A DNA stretch of 64,000 nucleotides from Struthio camelus (lineage: Eukaryota > Chordata > Aves > Struthioniformes > Struthionidae). The translations under genes and the position numbers were made by a program. This document shows, one piece after another, positions 23,801-37,634 of the stretch (the stretch's first letter is position 1; every line of letters starts with the position of its first letter). The DNA is taken from positions 118,188,738 to 118,252,737 of the forward strand of contig NC_090944.1 in the NCBI RefSeq assembly GCF_040807025.1. The letters are read 5' to 3'. The notes below the pieces were generated by a model, which did not search any database, was not told the origin of the DNA, and was given only the letters and a program-made list of their open reading frames with translations.

Positions 23801-26800
23801 TAACCCTTGCAACACAAGGGCTGATCGCATAAGACCCTATGAGTTCTCCAGATGATTCTGTTCATAAACCTGCAATTTAAAAATGGAACCTGGTATAGTT
23901 TCTGAAAATGTATATATTTTGTTCATTTTGAAGCTTCTGTGCTATCCCATGACCTCACATTAACACTATATAGATATATCTTTATGTCTGTTACACTGCT
24001 GAAAGAGTGTTTTCTTGGAAACAGACGACAGCATTAGAATTTAATATTTGACTCAACTCCACCTCAACATCTGAAACAGCCAGGGAAAAGAAAAAAGATG
24101 AACTGACAAGTATACAAAAATCGCCTTTTTATCAGATTTGTGTGTTCCAAGAGGACACGAGAGATTTTTTGAAAGGTTGATGGGCTGCTTCCTCCGAGTA
24201 TGAAAGACAACTACGTGCCTAAGTCTCCTTACAGCAAGTGACACCACGGTCCACAGCAGGCAATGGGAATATCATGCCATCACCTCCACTAGGGTTAATC
24301 CCAGTACCCTTTGAAATGCCATGCCCTGCCACAGCCAGATATGAGTCCTCACAGTATCGCAACCTGAAACTCAGCATCTATGACAGTATTTCTATTCCTT
24401 CAGGCAGTGAAACCTGTGAGAGCACAGCAAGATAGCCACTGTCCGTAGTCCCATTGCTCTCTAAAAGAGTATCATAGAGCATCCGTTCTGAACACCGAAA
24501 CTCTCCCTCACTGCTCTGTGATGATGGATGAACCACAAAGAGAGATGTCCCACTTCTTTTGTTTGTGGACTTTCCCAGGAAAGCAATTTTTAAAGGACAA
24601 AGACCTTTTGGTGATTAGGGAAGAACAGAAATAGCAAGCTGTGCACCTGAACAAAGCTTTAATGTCAGGATACATATTAATCTGTTTATTGTAGCCTGGT
24701 CACACTTCACTTACAACCCAGCAAAGGGTTAACGTTAGGGAAATTTTGGCAGCAAAATTTCCTTCCTTCTGTCCCATAGCCATGCTATGGTTTGTGCTGG
24801 GACAACTCCTCTTCTCCAGAAGAAATTCGGTGTGCCAGAGCCAAAACTGGCTCTATTGTGCCAGTCTGCCAAACTCTGAGATCCCTCAGTAATACCTAAA
24901 ATGAGATGCTTTCTTGGGTAAGTGAAAGACAGACCTAAAGCATATTTTAAACCTAGACCAGGGTATTTCTGAGAGTTAAAGGCAAGCCAGGGATAGCCAG
25001 GATTGATGCCTCTGCCACCATTTCAGCTCTGATCAGCCAAACATTTAACTCTCCAGGCAGCTCAGCTCACCTTGTTCCACAACACTTATTCTTTTGTGAG
25101 GTGAACAGAAAGGCAATAACAGCCGCCTTTCAGGGAGAATTAGTGCACCTGTAGTTAAGATAAAGAATCTGTGGGAGAACTCCCAAAAATCTCTTCCCAC
25201 TAACATCACTCACTCTTTGTGCTGCCCCAGACAAGCTGTTAACACTTTGTGTCTCCCTTCAGCCCTCTCTGAAACATAACTAAACAGTGCTGTGAAGTAT
25301 AATGAGAACTGATTATCAAAATCCCCAAGGCTGTCTGATGCATGGGAGTCATGCAAGTCTAAAGTGTCCTTAGCTTGCCCTTAAATGTTTGTAAAGTGCT
25401 ATGTACAACCCATGGCTTGTGACCAAGAAGTTATTGAAGAACTCTTCTACTGCTGACTCCCTCAATGACTGTAGGGTCAATAAGTCTTTCAAAGCTAAGC
25501 ATGAAGTGTTCAGATGGAAATACCTTGGAAACAATGGTCTCATTCAGCCTCTCTGGAGCTGTTCCACCACAGTGTCTTTAAAATATCAAGAGCAAAGTAG
25601 TCATGACAAAGACCACAGGAAGAGAAATTTTCATAGGAAGATTGTCTTGTTTAAGTGCCAGACTAGCAAAAGTCATATGTGAGAGGTCTGGCAGCGAGAG
25701 GAAAAGAGAGACCATATTGTCAGAAGGACAAGCATGAGATGCAAAAGAAAGCTCTGGGACAGCTCATAAGACTACAGTCTGACTTCTGAGGAGATTAGGG
25801 TGGCAAATGCATTTATTATTGTCTCTAATCTGTTATATTCTTCACAGTGATGATGAAAAGAGTCATTTGATTTTGGAGCCTGAGAAAACGCTGCACACTG
25901 AAACATCAAACCTTACCCACAATTGCTATTGTCATAACAGTGGTCGTCCTAGGGAGAGGGTGAATAAGCCATTATGCAGGAGAAGGAAGGCCCACCCTTC
26001 ATCCTTCACAGGTGAACCATGGTGCTTAGCTCTGAAAAAGGGACCTTGAAGAGAAGGCACACCTAGCAGTTCCAGCCACGCAACACCTGAATTCTGGTTA
26101 GAGTCAGGATCCTGAAAATACATGGTAAGAAAATGACTGGCTGAATATTAACCTTCATAAAGTGCTACAATGGCAGTGGCAAGATAACGTGGATATTTAA
26201 AAAGCCACACAAATATGGGGGAAAAAAATTCCACTAATTTATTCAAGCAGCTCCAATGTAATGGACTGAAGGGTTTCATCTCTGTGCCTATGGAAGTCCT
26301 ACTTCCCAGCCAAACTGCAGCTCTTTGGGTCCAGTTCTCTGCTGAAATAACTCAGCTGAGCATTTTTCTTCCAGTTGCTGCTGGAAATAAGAGACTAAAG
26401 CTATGGTATAATTGTAATCAATCAAAAAATATCCTAGGATTGCTACTTGCTTCTGATCAAATTATTGGAGAACTTAAAACAAAGGCTTTGTTGTCAGGAA
26501 AAATAATTTAGGAAACAAGACTTCAGCTCCTCTAACTTTTACTGTGTTGATGGGATAGCAGTGTCTTTAAATACAGCATTTTTATGAGGGGAAGATTCAC
26601 TTATATTTGTGCGACTCACTACTATTGCAGTAAACGTATGGATTGTCTAAATTGCAAAGGTGGAAGCTTTATGTACACACATAACCTACTAAATAAAAGG
26701 CTCCTCGCACAGTGCAAACAAATGGGAAGGGACAAAGTGTATAAGTGACTGCTGATCTCTTCTTAACGCTATCAGTTCAAGATCACCTCTCATGCCTTTT

Positions 26801-27544
26801 TTCCTTAGTAAAGCTGTTAACTGCTTAGTGTATGCATGCATATACATGTATATTTTATATGCACATGTATACACATACTTTTTTTTTCCTTGGCAATTGT
26901 TTCTTTCTTTCTTCTTAGTATGTTGAACGTCTGCCACTCAACCACTGAGTGATTTGCCATGAACGACCCAGCAGATATTTCTGTAACCTGAAGAGGGAGA
27001 ATCTTCAGTTCCTGAAGGATATATATACCTTTCTTTTAAGGTCACTCAGGACCTAACCCAAGAAAGCAGCCTAGTGCTTGGCCATCACTAACTGACACGT
27101 CAGTAGGCTCTGATCTCCGTGCTATGAGGCCACAGTGTCCACAGGAGTGGGCACATCACCAGCCAGATAACACTCATCAGGAGTTGGAGACACTTCCTAT
27201 TTAAAGTTTGGGGGAAATAAAGGAAACTCATAGCAAGAAACTTGGGATTTCAGTCTTTTTGTAGTAGTGCTTCTGTTGTGTTTTTAAAGAGAATGAAGAA
27301 TCACATCCTTTTCTAAATGGCTTTGAGTTCCAACATTACAAGACATGACCAGGAGCAGAAAAGTTCCCCGAATTTTCTTGGACTCTTCCTCCCCGTTCTT
27401 GCTGCTGCTTTGCAAAAGTAAAACAGGCACTGTCATATTTTATATCTTCTGTATATCCTCTGATATTTTGAGTGAATTAAGTGCCATTTTGGCAAATGGC
27501 AAATATAGCAATCAGCAAAAAAATGAAGTTTGCATCTTTATATA

Positions 27545-27640
27545 AAGCTTCATTTACTGTCCTTTGAAATCAATGTAAAGCCTTGCATTGACGTCAGTGA
27601 GCTTTCAGTCGGACTTGCACCACTGTAAATATAAATTCAA
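27545..27640. repeat. Possible ancient amniote interspersed repeat
   Basis: The phrase AAATCAATGTAAAGCCTTGC, then ATTGACGTCAGTGAGCTTTC, then GGACTTGCACCACTGTAAAT resembles the 'attgacttcaatgggagtt ... acaccactgtaaat' style of old repeats common in turtle, crocodilian and bird genomes. A shorter similar patch occurs at ~5,415-5,470. I cannot name the family. Confidence 0.3.
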
Positions 27641-27777
27641 GCTTTCCAATAGTAGAACTCATGTAATAAGCCCCATTTTTGATGTATTGAACAGTGCAAT
27701 CACATTTTCCTTTGATCATCCATAGCAGTCATCTTCCGTGGCTTTTAAAGTATATTACAAAGGGAGGCAAACATCAT

Positions 27778-27850
27778 CAGCCTCAATTTACAAGTGAGAA
27801 AGAAGAGCTAGAAGAAGATGCCAAACCAGGGTCCTATCCAGTACATCACA
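27778..27850 (-). mobile_element. MIR-like SINE relic, reverse orientation
   Basis: GCCTCAATTTACAAGTGAGA begins the match, and ACCAGGGTCCTATCCAG follows about 40 bp on. The order fits reversed MIR ('CCCATTTTACAGATGAGGAAAC ... GGATTCGAACCCAGG'). It is strongly diverged. Confidence 0.5.
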
Positions 27851-27977
27851 CTGATAGAGGATCTAGTTTACTACTCAGACATCAAAACAATCTTTTCTTT
27901 ACCTTCCCAGACAAAGCTTTCAGAGGAATGAGCTCCAAAAGCTTCAGACAGAATTTCTGATCAATATGGAAGTAAAA

Positions 27978-27989
27978 GGGGGGGGGGGG
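27978..27989 (+). repeat. G12 homopolymer
   Basis: Twelve consecutive G are followed by TGGAAGGGGG, giving G-quadruplex potential on the plus strand. Confidence 0.9.
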
Positions 27990-28540
27990 TGGAAGGGGGC
28001 CAAACCAAACAAAACAGAGAGGCATAAGCAAAAAAGAAAATGGTGTAAAGTCCCTGTACCATAATCACATGTGACCTCTCCGTTATTTGAGATCAAGCTC
28101 AGGTCCACAGTGAGATTTCACACGTGGGCTTTACCTTTAAATGGGTAAAGATTCAGGGGCGTTATAGTTTGGGTATTTTGAGGCTCATTTCTCCTCCTTG
28201 TGGTGGGCTCCCTGACTGGACTCCATCTTCTATTGCATACCACTATTTCCCTTCTTGCTGAAGGGATCACGTCAGTACCTCATATTACATGCTCCCTAGA
28301 GGACATGGCCTGAATTCCAGCCATTCGGCTGATGATAGGGCAGCCAAGACCGTAATTTCCACCTAGAGGTTAACCAGCAGTCGGAGCAGGCAGTCAATCT
28401 GTGCGCAGCCTTCTCCCTGCGAGATCACCTCCCAACTGCAAGGTTAACCGTCCCAGCATTCAGCTCTCTGGCAGTCGGTGGCTGCTCTGGGGGACTCACC
28501 TACTCGATGTGTCACCCTTTGGCAACCTAAAATGTGCCAG

Positions 28541-28564
28541 CCAGTTCCAGCACTCTGGAACTGG
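28541..28564. repeat. Perfect inverted repeat, 10-bp stem, 4-nt loop
   Basis: CCAGTTCCAG (28,541-28,550) and CTGGAACTGG (28,555-28,564) are exact inverted arms around CACT, within a locally GC-rich patch (~28,370-28,640). The arm-to-arm layout resembles Grainyhead-like or CP2 half-sites (AACYGG-type), but that is only a motif resemblance. Confidence 0.9.
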
Positions 28565-28706
28565 GCAGTTCCCGTGCTCTGCCCCACCTCTGGGGCTCCA
28601 TGGGGTACTGGTGGGGCCTCTGCATGCCCTTGAGGTGGGGAAAAAATAAAGTTAAAAATTAGACATACACATGTCAAGCTTCACGGCTGAGATTTTTCAT
28701 ATTGCT

Positions 28707-28774
28707 ATGGCCATGTACAACTGCCCCATACTGACCTTGCATGGCCATGTACAACTGCCCCATACTGACCTTGC
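28707..28774 (+). repeat. Tandem duplication, 34 bp x 2, perfect
   Basis: 28,707-28,740 and 28,741-28,774 are identical 34-bp copies starting ATGGCCATGTACAACTGCCC. There is no divergence between copies, so the duplication is recent or conversion-maintained. Confidence 0.95.
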
Positions 28775-31700
28775 GGCACACAAATAGAAAGAGGAGGAAG
28801 GTCTGATCAATTCATATTTTCTAGATTAGGTCAAGCAGTCCTATTTTATTCAATAAAGTCATTCAAATTAGTTCATATAAAGTATCTAATGTTTTATACA
28901 TCATTTCCCCAGCTCAAAACATGCAGAGCTGCCTTGCACCAGTGCTAGTCATTTGCAAGCAGTCTGATTTTCCTAAATTCCAGTGGACAGCACAAGGATA
29001 GCAATATCAGACTGCTTACCAGAAATCCTTGTTATTTATGCTGAGAAAAGGCTGATTAATTAGTCAGAGGGAGGGAGAATTCAAGCACAGAAGTGGAAAG
29101 GAAAGTGGAGATATTGCACCACTCCAAAGGAGAGTCTGAAAGGAAATGCTATTTTTAATATAAAAGATTGGTTAACAGCGCCGTGTTCAAAGTCAGAGGG
29201 ACTTAAAAACGGCTTTCCGTTTCTGTTAGCCTCACAGAACAGTCATAGTTAGGAAAGGTGGAGCCCATTGCTTCTGGTGCACTAGCAACAATCCTATTTA
29301 TGTAAGCTTCCAGGTACTTATGTGTACAAAATTGCGGCGCACACAGTTTGTAAATAAGCAGACAATGCCAGATTGCCAGTAGTACAAAGGCACACACACT
29401 TCATCTCCTTTCTGAGAGAAATAAGAAATGTAGTACGCTGAACGAACTGAACTTTGCATTCAAAAGTGCCCTCACAAGTCAAATCTTAAGCTGCCAGATA
29501 AATGTTCTTTAGGATGCGTTCATGTACATTGGTGTGACATCCCGTGGCAGGTTCAGTTAGTCTCAAGTGCTTGCTCTTACCTACGTTTCTCCCACACAAT
29601 CCTACAGTTTTTCTCTTTCCACCCCCTCTTTCAGCCCCAGGAGAAATGTGGACGCAGCTGGCTGCTTCTGCACAGCACGCTGTGCTTGAGGCCAGAATGA
29701 ATGGGAGGGTTTTGTTTTAATCAACTCCTGAGTTACTATCCTTTCTTTTCTCGCTTGGTGGTCAGTGTGACATCTCTTATCTCCGTTGCTGCAGGATGGA
29801 AGCAGCATCCCTGAGCTCTCCCCTTATTTTCTCCTGCTTGCTTGTGAGAGCACAGGCTCTGCTGATGGATTTGGGGCACTGCTATGCTGTTCACCGCACA
29901 TCACATCTCCTTTTAATATTTCATGCACAGACCCAGGGAAAACAGCGCATTTTTTCTATGTCACAAGACATATACCACATGGCCAACCTACCATTACTCT
30001 CCCTGTTCTCCAGCGATCTATATTTTCCCTAGGGCTCTGTTACATTTAATCTTAAAATCCCATTCTTGGATATTTCCCTTTCATCTAGGGGACCACAAGC
30101 AACAGTTTTCCCCTGTGTCAAAAGAAGGGCTTGGCCTATTTTTTTTTTTTTTTAAATCAAAAATTCTCATTGGGGGAAAAACCCTTATCATCCTTCTGTC
30201 ATTTTTTCTTATGTCCTGCTAACTCAAGGGACTCTTGCTGCAGGTTTCTCCAGCCACTGCCAGGGCCTCTAGGGTCTTCTTTCTGCAGCCCAGTGCAAAG
30301 CTGCACCCACAGCTGTGTGGAGCACCCTCTTTATCTCCTTACCTACTCTACCAGCAGGGAACAGGAGAGAACACAAAACTACTTCCCATACAGGCAGGAT
30401 ATTCTCATTTGTACATTTGTTTCCTGAATAAACATTTATTTGCCCTCCGTTCTAGGTTTTTGAGACCTGTCTTGACCCAGAGGAGGAGGCAGATAGTTTG
30501 GAGATCTGGATGGCAACTTCACTGGCCAGATCCTTTAGGCATTTGGCATCTAGAATAACTCAAGTTGACAAGGTCTTTCCTAAGGAGATCAAAACCTTAA
30601 ATTACTTGAGAGCCTGTTAACACGTAGCTAATTAAGTAACAAAGCCTGGGGAGCAGGGCTGCCTCCTTTCCTTTCTGGGTGTTGGTTGTGGTGATGGGGC
30701 CTGTTCACACTTCACATATGGATAGCTTTTCCATTAAAATAAATAAAATTCATATTTATTTGCAGCAGCACTTTCATAAGAGCTGCCTAAAGAAATATAG
30801 AGACTATATCTCCACGGAATTTCATAATCATCATACATAAAATACATGTGTTCTTCTCTTGAGACTTGCTAACAAGGCAGGGAGCAGATGGGGCTGAGGC
30901 CACACTTCTTTATGGTTAGATGGGAAAGGGAGCTTTGCCTACCAGAAAACCTTTAAAAAACACTGGCATAAGGAACCGATTTAATGCTAGGAAAAAACTG
31001 TATCCTCTTTAGTGAGTGTACTTGGATTAGGTTTTATGTCAGCGAACACAGAAAAACTTTACTCATTCTTATGTCACTAATCCATACATAATTGGCATGG
31101 GGGGAATGGGGTGAGGTAGGGAAAGGAGAAAAAAAAAATCAGCGCACTGCTACTTCCCAGACAAAGTGTAATACTGAGGTTTCTCACTATTAAAATTTCA
31201 CTGATTTTATACAACACAACAGCAGAATACTCACTACTACACAAAGCCACACACAGACCCCTCTCTTTACTCTTTGAGTAATCCTATATAGATGTCTAAA
31301 CATAACCAAACAGAGGCAAAGCCTTTCTTCGCATGCTATGTTTCAATAGTAATGCTGAAAAAGTAGTATGTCAGTCACTGTTAGTTGGATGCATTATTCA
31401 TCTTGTGCTGTAGGGCTGAAGCTCAAATATTTTACAGATCCGTGTCCACTGTCCCAATGTATTTTAAAAGTAAAGCCTTTCTTTGCATCCTTGTGCATAC
31501 TCTGCTCTTGGAAAGACATCACTGTCAATCTCCTATGTTTTCCCATCTTTCCCTCTATCCACAAACACTTTTCCACATTTAGATGCATCAAGTAATTCAG
31601 TTACTGCTTTCTCACAGCTGTCTCCTTACCCTGCCAGTTGCACTGTGAAAGTGTGCTTTTAAATAAGAACAAATAATGAAAAAGAGTATTTGAGAAGGTA

Positions 31701-33137
31701 AATGACTCTGAATGCATGCAATTTAGGGTGTCTTGATAAATAAGACTGCACGCACAGAGCCTCACATACCCACACATGCTTCATCTGAGTCATATGCAGG
31801 GATTTGGTAAGCTTCAATTTCATGAAGCAATGGATGTGTTTTAATCACCCATAGGCAGTACCCAAAAGAGTGTCTAGATAAGCAGAAAAAGAAAATTAAT
31901 TAGTAGCGAAACATTTCCCAGGAACCACGTTAGCCTCAGACTTAATGATCTCATCTGCTAGTTACTGGCTTTTGGGTTCTTAACTACTCTTGATCGTCTT
32001 AGTCCTCTTTCCCTGGGAATATTGCTTTTTTCGTACAGAGGAACACAACTTCAGGCCAAATGCTAACATCTACTAAGTTCAAAGTTATTGCCCCACAAAC
32101 ATACTATCTTATTATGAAAGAACTCCAGCATGCACAAATCTGACCCCTTTCTCCTTAATTATATCTTATACAAGTTGAGCTCTTTCTTGCTATCTGCAGT
32201 CCTAAACAACCACATCTATTAAACTGGAAATGTTTATCAACAGGTTTCCAGATGTTCTCGCCCTTGGAAATTTTTCCATCAAGTGTCTTGCGGGGATGGG
32301 AAATACTGCCTTGAACTTATTGTCCCATCACTTCTTTTTATTTGGTAGGAGAGTCTCTTTGTTTATTCAAGGTCTCCTATCTGTGCCTCTTTTTGAGCCT
32401 GGGGATCCACCTTTCAGTGTCAGCCCAGGTTTGATATGGTTCTGCTGCCCCAAAAAGCAGTCAGTCACTGAAATTTCTCTCTAGCAATCTCCAGCACGTG
32501 GAACTTTCTCCCACCAACATCCATCTCACCCTATCCATGCTCCTGCCACAGCAACTACTGGGAACAGTTCACACAGTCAGTACTGACAGGTCCTGTTCAG
32601 AGCAGCACTTTTACACATGATATAGACACTGATGTACTCATGCAGTCAAGCCGGAGGCAACTATGGCATTTAAGTTGGCAACAGCACTATGCTGCTACCA
32701 TGGACAAAGAAAAAGATCTCCTCCCTGTAAGGAAAAAGGAAGAGCAAGACAAGGGCTCCTCACATTGCAGCATCCTGTTGTATCCCCCTGGCAATGAGCA
32801 GCATAAGCTTAGTGAGCCTTCAGCCTGAATGTTTACCCCTGTGGTCACCACAAAGCTGGGAGAAAAACACAGATACAGATAGGAGAACTTACAGGAACAC
32901 AGCCAATGCTCACAGCTCTGCCTATCCCAAGCCAAAAACCCATGTTTTGGAAAAGAATTAGTTATTTTTTAGACCTTCCTGAGGGTGCCTGCTCAGTATT
33001 TGCTGAAGACAGGGCATTTTTCATTGGTGTAAAATCAAGGTATCCAAAAACCAGACACTTCTGAGTAATCAACACCTTTCTGTGAGCTAGCCCTAAGACA
33101 GTTGTGTGCACCACAGCTGTTGCTTTAGCTACTTCTA

Positions 33138-33154
33138 GCATGCATGCATGCATG
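33138..33154. repeat. (GCAT)n palindromic microsatellite
   Basis: GCATGCATGCATGCATG is four GCAT units plus one base. The tract is self-complementary throughout. Confidence 0.9.
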
Positions 33155-36100
33155 AAAACTGACACCAGGTTTCATGAATTCTAACCGTACTGTAATTTAC
33201 ATGCTATCATAATTATTTTCATTATATAATTTTTAATTGCTATATTTTGATCCTATTACATCTAATTAGATAAGACATAGTTTTATGATGAGACTACTTT
33301 ACAATAGCACATCAGTCACTGGCTATTTAGTTTTATGCAACATCCAGCATTTTATGAATTTTAATTCCCATTTATTTTCAGTTTTATTCCATGTTCATGC
33401 CACATTTATAATGAATGGCTGTATTCCAACATGCACTCCGGGCTCTCAGCACTACGAGCTAGGGAATCTGCGGTATTACGGAGGAGTTCCCCTACAGCCA
33501 TTTAACCAAGCCCCCATCCTTCCCTGGATAATTGCAACACGGGAGAGAGGACTGTGGCTCCCATTACCTGTAAATGCCCTCTAGTAAAACAATGTGCGAG
33601 TAAGGTCTGGCAGTGGCACTGCTCTAGGTGAGCGCACAGTGTAGTCCAGAGCCGCACAGGACTGAACGTGTGGAAAGATCCAATTGCTGGTAAAAAACAT
33701 ATTACTACAGTTCTCATCAGGAGTGCGTTTCCACAGTTCACATCTCGGTGATGACGATGAGGCAAGGGAACGAGAGCAACTTGCGGTGTGGGCAACATCA
33801 CGCTGGTGTGCCTACGCAGCCTCACATGGGGACCGGGCAGGGCTGGGGACACAGGTGTCCTTGCAGCGCTCGCTGCTGTACAGGGGACATGCGCTGTTGG
33901 AGCGGTCTGTGCACGCTGGCTTCAGCGGAGGCAACGCCAGCAGCTTTGCCCACCAGCTTGGGAAATACAGTGCTTGCAGCAAGCAGTGCTAAAATCCCAC
34001 ATCTCGCTGTCCTTGTAAGACCGCATTTCAGATCAGGAGTGTCCACGGATTTGCCGCAGGGGTAAGAGGCTGAGCATACAGTGATGCAAACTTTTGTAAC
34101 TCTTAGCGTTGGCACTTCCTAGTCATGTGAAACAATATCTCGCAAGCACTGAACAGCTTCCTTTCCAAGGGAAAGCATCAAGGATGCCAGGATCTCTTGG
34201 GAAAACCCCCTGTTACTTTAGGATGAATTAGAACAGTTCACACCATATTTAACACAGGCATTTTCTCCACGCAGGCAAGGTGTGGACACTCCAGACTCAA
34301 AATCATTTCCAAGTCATATTTAAGCACTGTATAACAATTACATCAATGCCTCATTTTCTTTGATAGAAATTCTTATTCCCAACTACCTATTCCAATGCTT
34401 TTCAACCAGGTAGAAAATGTTACTTCCTGTGCAAGCCCAATTCTCACCTATGGCCTCTTAACCAAGACCTCACCCCCACCCTGATTAACCAGGGACAGGT
34501 GTGGAGAGAGTAGACGGTTGTTGTTCCACTTTACCCAGAAAGGCTTCCTAGAATTTCTTAAGTTTGCTTCACTGAAGATACTTCACCACTTTGACATCCT
34601 GAATTTTATGTCAGTGAAAAGCACTATTCGGCTCTGTCGAGGTGACAATTACTATGGTGTGAGTTTGTTTCAGTATTTATGAGAAGAAGTCTTCTAGAGA
34701 TTCTGGCAGCAGATTTGTTTGTCATTTTTATAACATTGATCAACTATACATTATCACCGAAGGCAAGAGCGTTACTGCCAAAGAATTTTCTCCAGGTTGG
34801 CAATAGCACTGTATTACTGTAAAATAAAAGGACAGGTAGCTCAGTTTCCCTGCCCATGCATATGGACTACCAACAGCAATGACTTGATATGATAACTATG
34901 CAGACTGATCCTCTACTCATTAAATTTCTGAAATATTTTTTTTAAAGGCATTTTTTTCTTAACAGAGGACTGCAGGATATGACCCTCCGTTGGGTTTTAC
35001 TGATGTTGAATCAGTTACTAGTGAACCAATTTCATTTCACATATTCCACAGATACCTGTTGGCAGCAAACAGCTTTCGGAAACTACCTGTCTGGACCAAA
35101 TTTGAGTAAGTGACCTGACAATGCAGTCGGACTCATTACCCTTCTGCTGAGCCATCTGATCACCAGAAGCTACAGACTTAACACACATGCAAATCCAAAT
35201 CAGTTTCTCAGGTAGAAATTTAAAGACCATGGGGCCCATTAAGAAGGGAGGAGACTGCAGAAACATCTGGCTTCAGGAATTCAACGTGTCAGGTCAGAGT
35301 AGCTCAGAAGCCAGGAATGAGATTTACCACTTCTTTACATAGAATTTAATTGGAGTTATTCATTGAAATTTCAAAACTCAAGTGCTGTTGTCATGATTTT
35401 ACAGTAGTCAGGATATAAATACCTAGAGACAACTATGGAAAGATATGAGGCAAGTATATTAATAGTTATATTAAATAATTATCCCCTTATTTGGATTAAA
35501 AATATATCCTTTAAAGGATTACTGAATAAGCTTGAAATAAAATTAGTCAATCAGTCAGCTAGTATGTGGTTAGGATGACAGAAAGCAGACTAGCTAATTG
35601 CTTTGTGGAAGGTTATAGCTGTTGTATTCAACCTCAGGATGAGTTAAGGAGAAGATGATGAAGGGGTAGAGCTAAGCAAAAGTAAAATAAACAGCATGAA
35701 CTACCAATAGTGGGAAAAATACACTGTAGATGGTTTGAGGTGTGTCCAACTGCAAGCATAGCCAATGATCACCACTAGCCATGGAGTCAGGGACTAAATA
35801 AGCAAGTGATAAAGAGCTAGTGCTAAACATGATAAAAATGCACAAGCAGGTTTAAAAGTAGCCACTTGTAAATAGGTGCAAAAATTTCAGATTAGATTGC
35901 CAAAATAAGTAATTTTGAAAGCATGGGTGCAGAGGGGCAGACTTATCTTGTAATCATTCCAACATTTGTCAATTTGATAACTGGAGTGGAATTTGAACTT
36001 CATTGATTTATGTTCTGGGTTAGAGTGGGGCTGATAGGGAAGAGGAGGACCAATGTTTCTTAGAAGTGTTGGATTCTGCCTGGAATAGTGTGATTAAGCA

Positions 36101-37612
36101 ATTGAGCATTTAAAACTTAACTGGAAAGGGGGGGAAAAACTGGGGGGAGAAAAGGGAAGAAATTTTTCCTTGCAAGTTATCTCTAAGTTTCCTTTCTCAG
36201 GATAAAACCAGAACCTCAGGTCTGGAGCAAGAGGAACCATATGTGTGGAAGGAGTCTCAAAGGTTATTGCTCCAACAGCTAGGAACCCAGACAGCCTGAG
36301 AGCTTCCACTTCAGGCAGAGTTCACAGGGCTTTCAAGATTAACAGTTTGAGAGGTTTTTACTTCGTAGGAGCCTAGCAGCTTTGAGGACTTCAGTTCCAA
36401 GGTATTAAAAATAAAGGAAAGGAGAATAAGATATTTAAAATAAAATGAGGCTTGCAAATCAGCTTACAGAGTCACCTGGACTTTGGTAAAGGACATGAAG
36501 CTGCAAATATAAGAGCACCACTTTCCATCTCTAAGTATGCTGCTCCCCACTGCTGAATCTCACTTGAGTTCAGAAAGATGCCGTGCAAAGGCCTGTTTGT
36601 TAGTGACTTGAGGATGACAGTTTTCCCTTTACTGAGTCACCAGCCTGACAGATGGCATATCTCAGCCATATCCTCCATTTCCTTGTTTCAGTATCTTTGT
36701 TTGCTCAACTATGCAATGCTTAATACTTGGAAAAGCCCTATATCCAGGATACCAGGAAACAACATACACTTCAGCAAACTCAAGTTAGCTTCTCAAATGT
36801 ACATTTTCATACAGAAATGTTATTTGAAAACCATTTAAATTATACCTTTTCTCTCATCAGTGATATTATCTGTTCCAAATGAATCAAATGCTCCTGCTAG
36901 CTATCCTGCAAAAAAAAATATGCAGATGCTTTTTAAAGAAGGAATTACATAAATTACTAACGGGAAAAAAAAAACATCTGAATTATTAAGATATTAAAAT
37001 CCATTTTGGCATACTCTGCTTGCTTCTAACTTGACCTGACATGGCAGCTTCTCCACAGGACTGGTTTCATTATGTTCTTTGTAGCACATTTTCAACTAGC
37101 TTTTTGCAGGCCTTTGTGCCAGCTGTTACTGCTTGTTCTCTTTTATCATAGAGAAACCAACTTCAAGGTATTATCTTCTTCCTTTCGTGATTTTTCTCAC
37201 CTATGCAAAACATCAGGCTTCCTTTCAGTGAGCCCTAATCATCCCTAGTGAATGCCCAAACCCTTTCACTGCATTTCTGAATTACTCAGAATAATTATGC
37301 ACAAAAGCATGGGGGTCATACCGCAGAAGAGAAAACAGAAAGCATTTTTCTCCCATAAGACAAATTAAATGCTCTCAATTATAAAAGCCATGTGTTACCT
37401 TTATCACTAGCCTGATACTCAGGCATACCTTGATTTCTTACTAGTATCTTGCAGTGGGAAAAACACACTTTCATCCAAGTTCTGAAAGGTCAATGCACTT
37501 GGGGCATATTCTCAGTACAACTGAGTGCTGCGAAACTTAAGCTTAGCAAGTAAATAGTGGGCAATATTGGGCTCTTGGCTTTCAGACATACAAACTTTGA
37601 TATTCCCTACTA

Positions 37613-37634
37613 CTTAAATTGCTCTTAAATTGCT
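37613..37634 (+). repeat. Tandem repeat, 11 bp x 2, perfect
   Basis: CTTAAATTGCT occurs at 37,613-37,623 and again immediately at 37,624-37,634. Confidence 0.9.

Larger units (their letters stand above)
23801..28540. other. Non-coding stretch, no gene seen
   Basis: I see no supportable exon. Contents: an alternating purine-pyrimidine patch rich in TATGCA and TACATG steps (~26,826-26,880), a T-rich run (~26,879-26,888), an ancient-repeat-like patch (~27,545-27,640), a MIR-like relic (27,778-27,850) and a G12 run (27,978-27,989). Confidence 0.65.
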
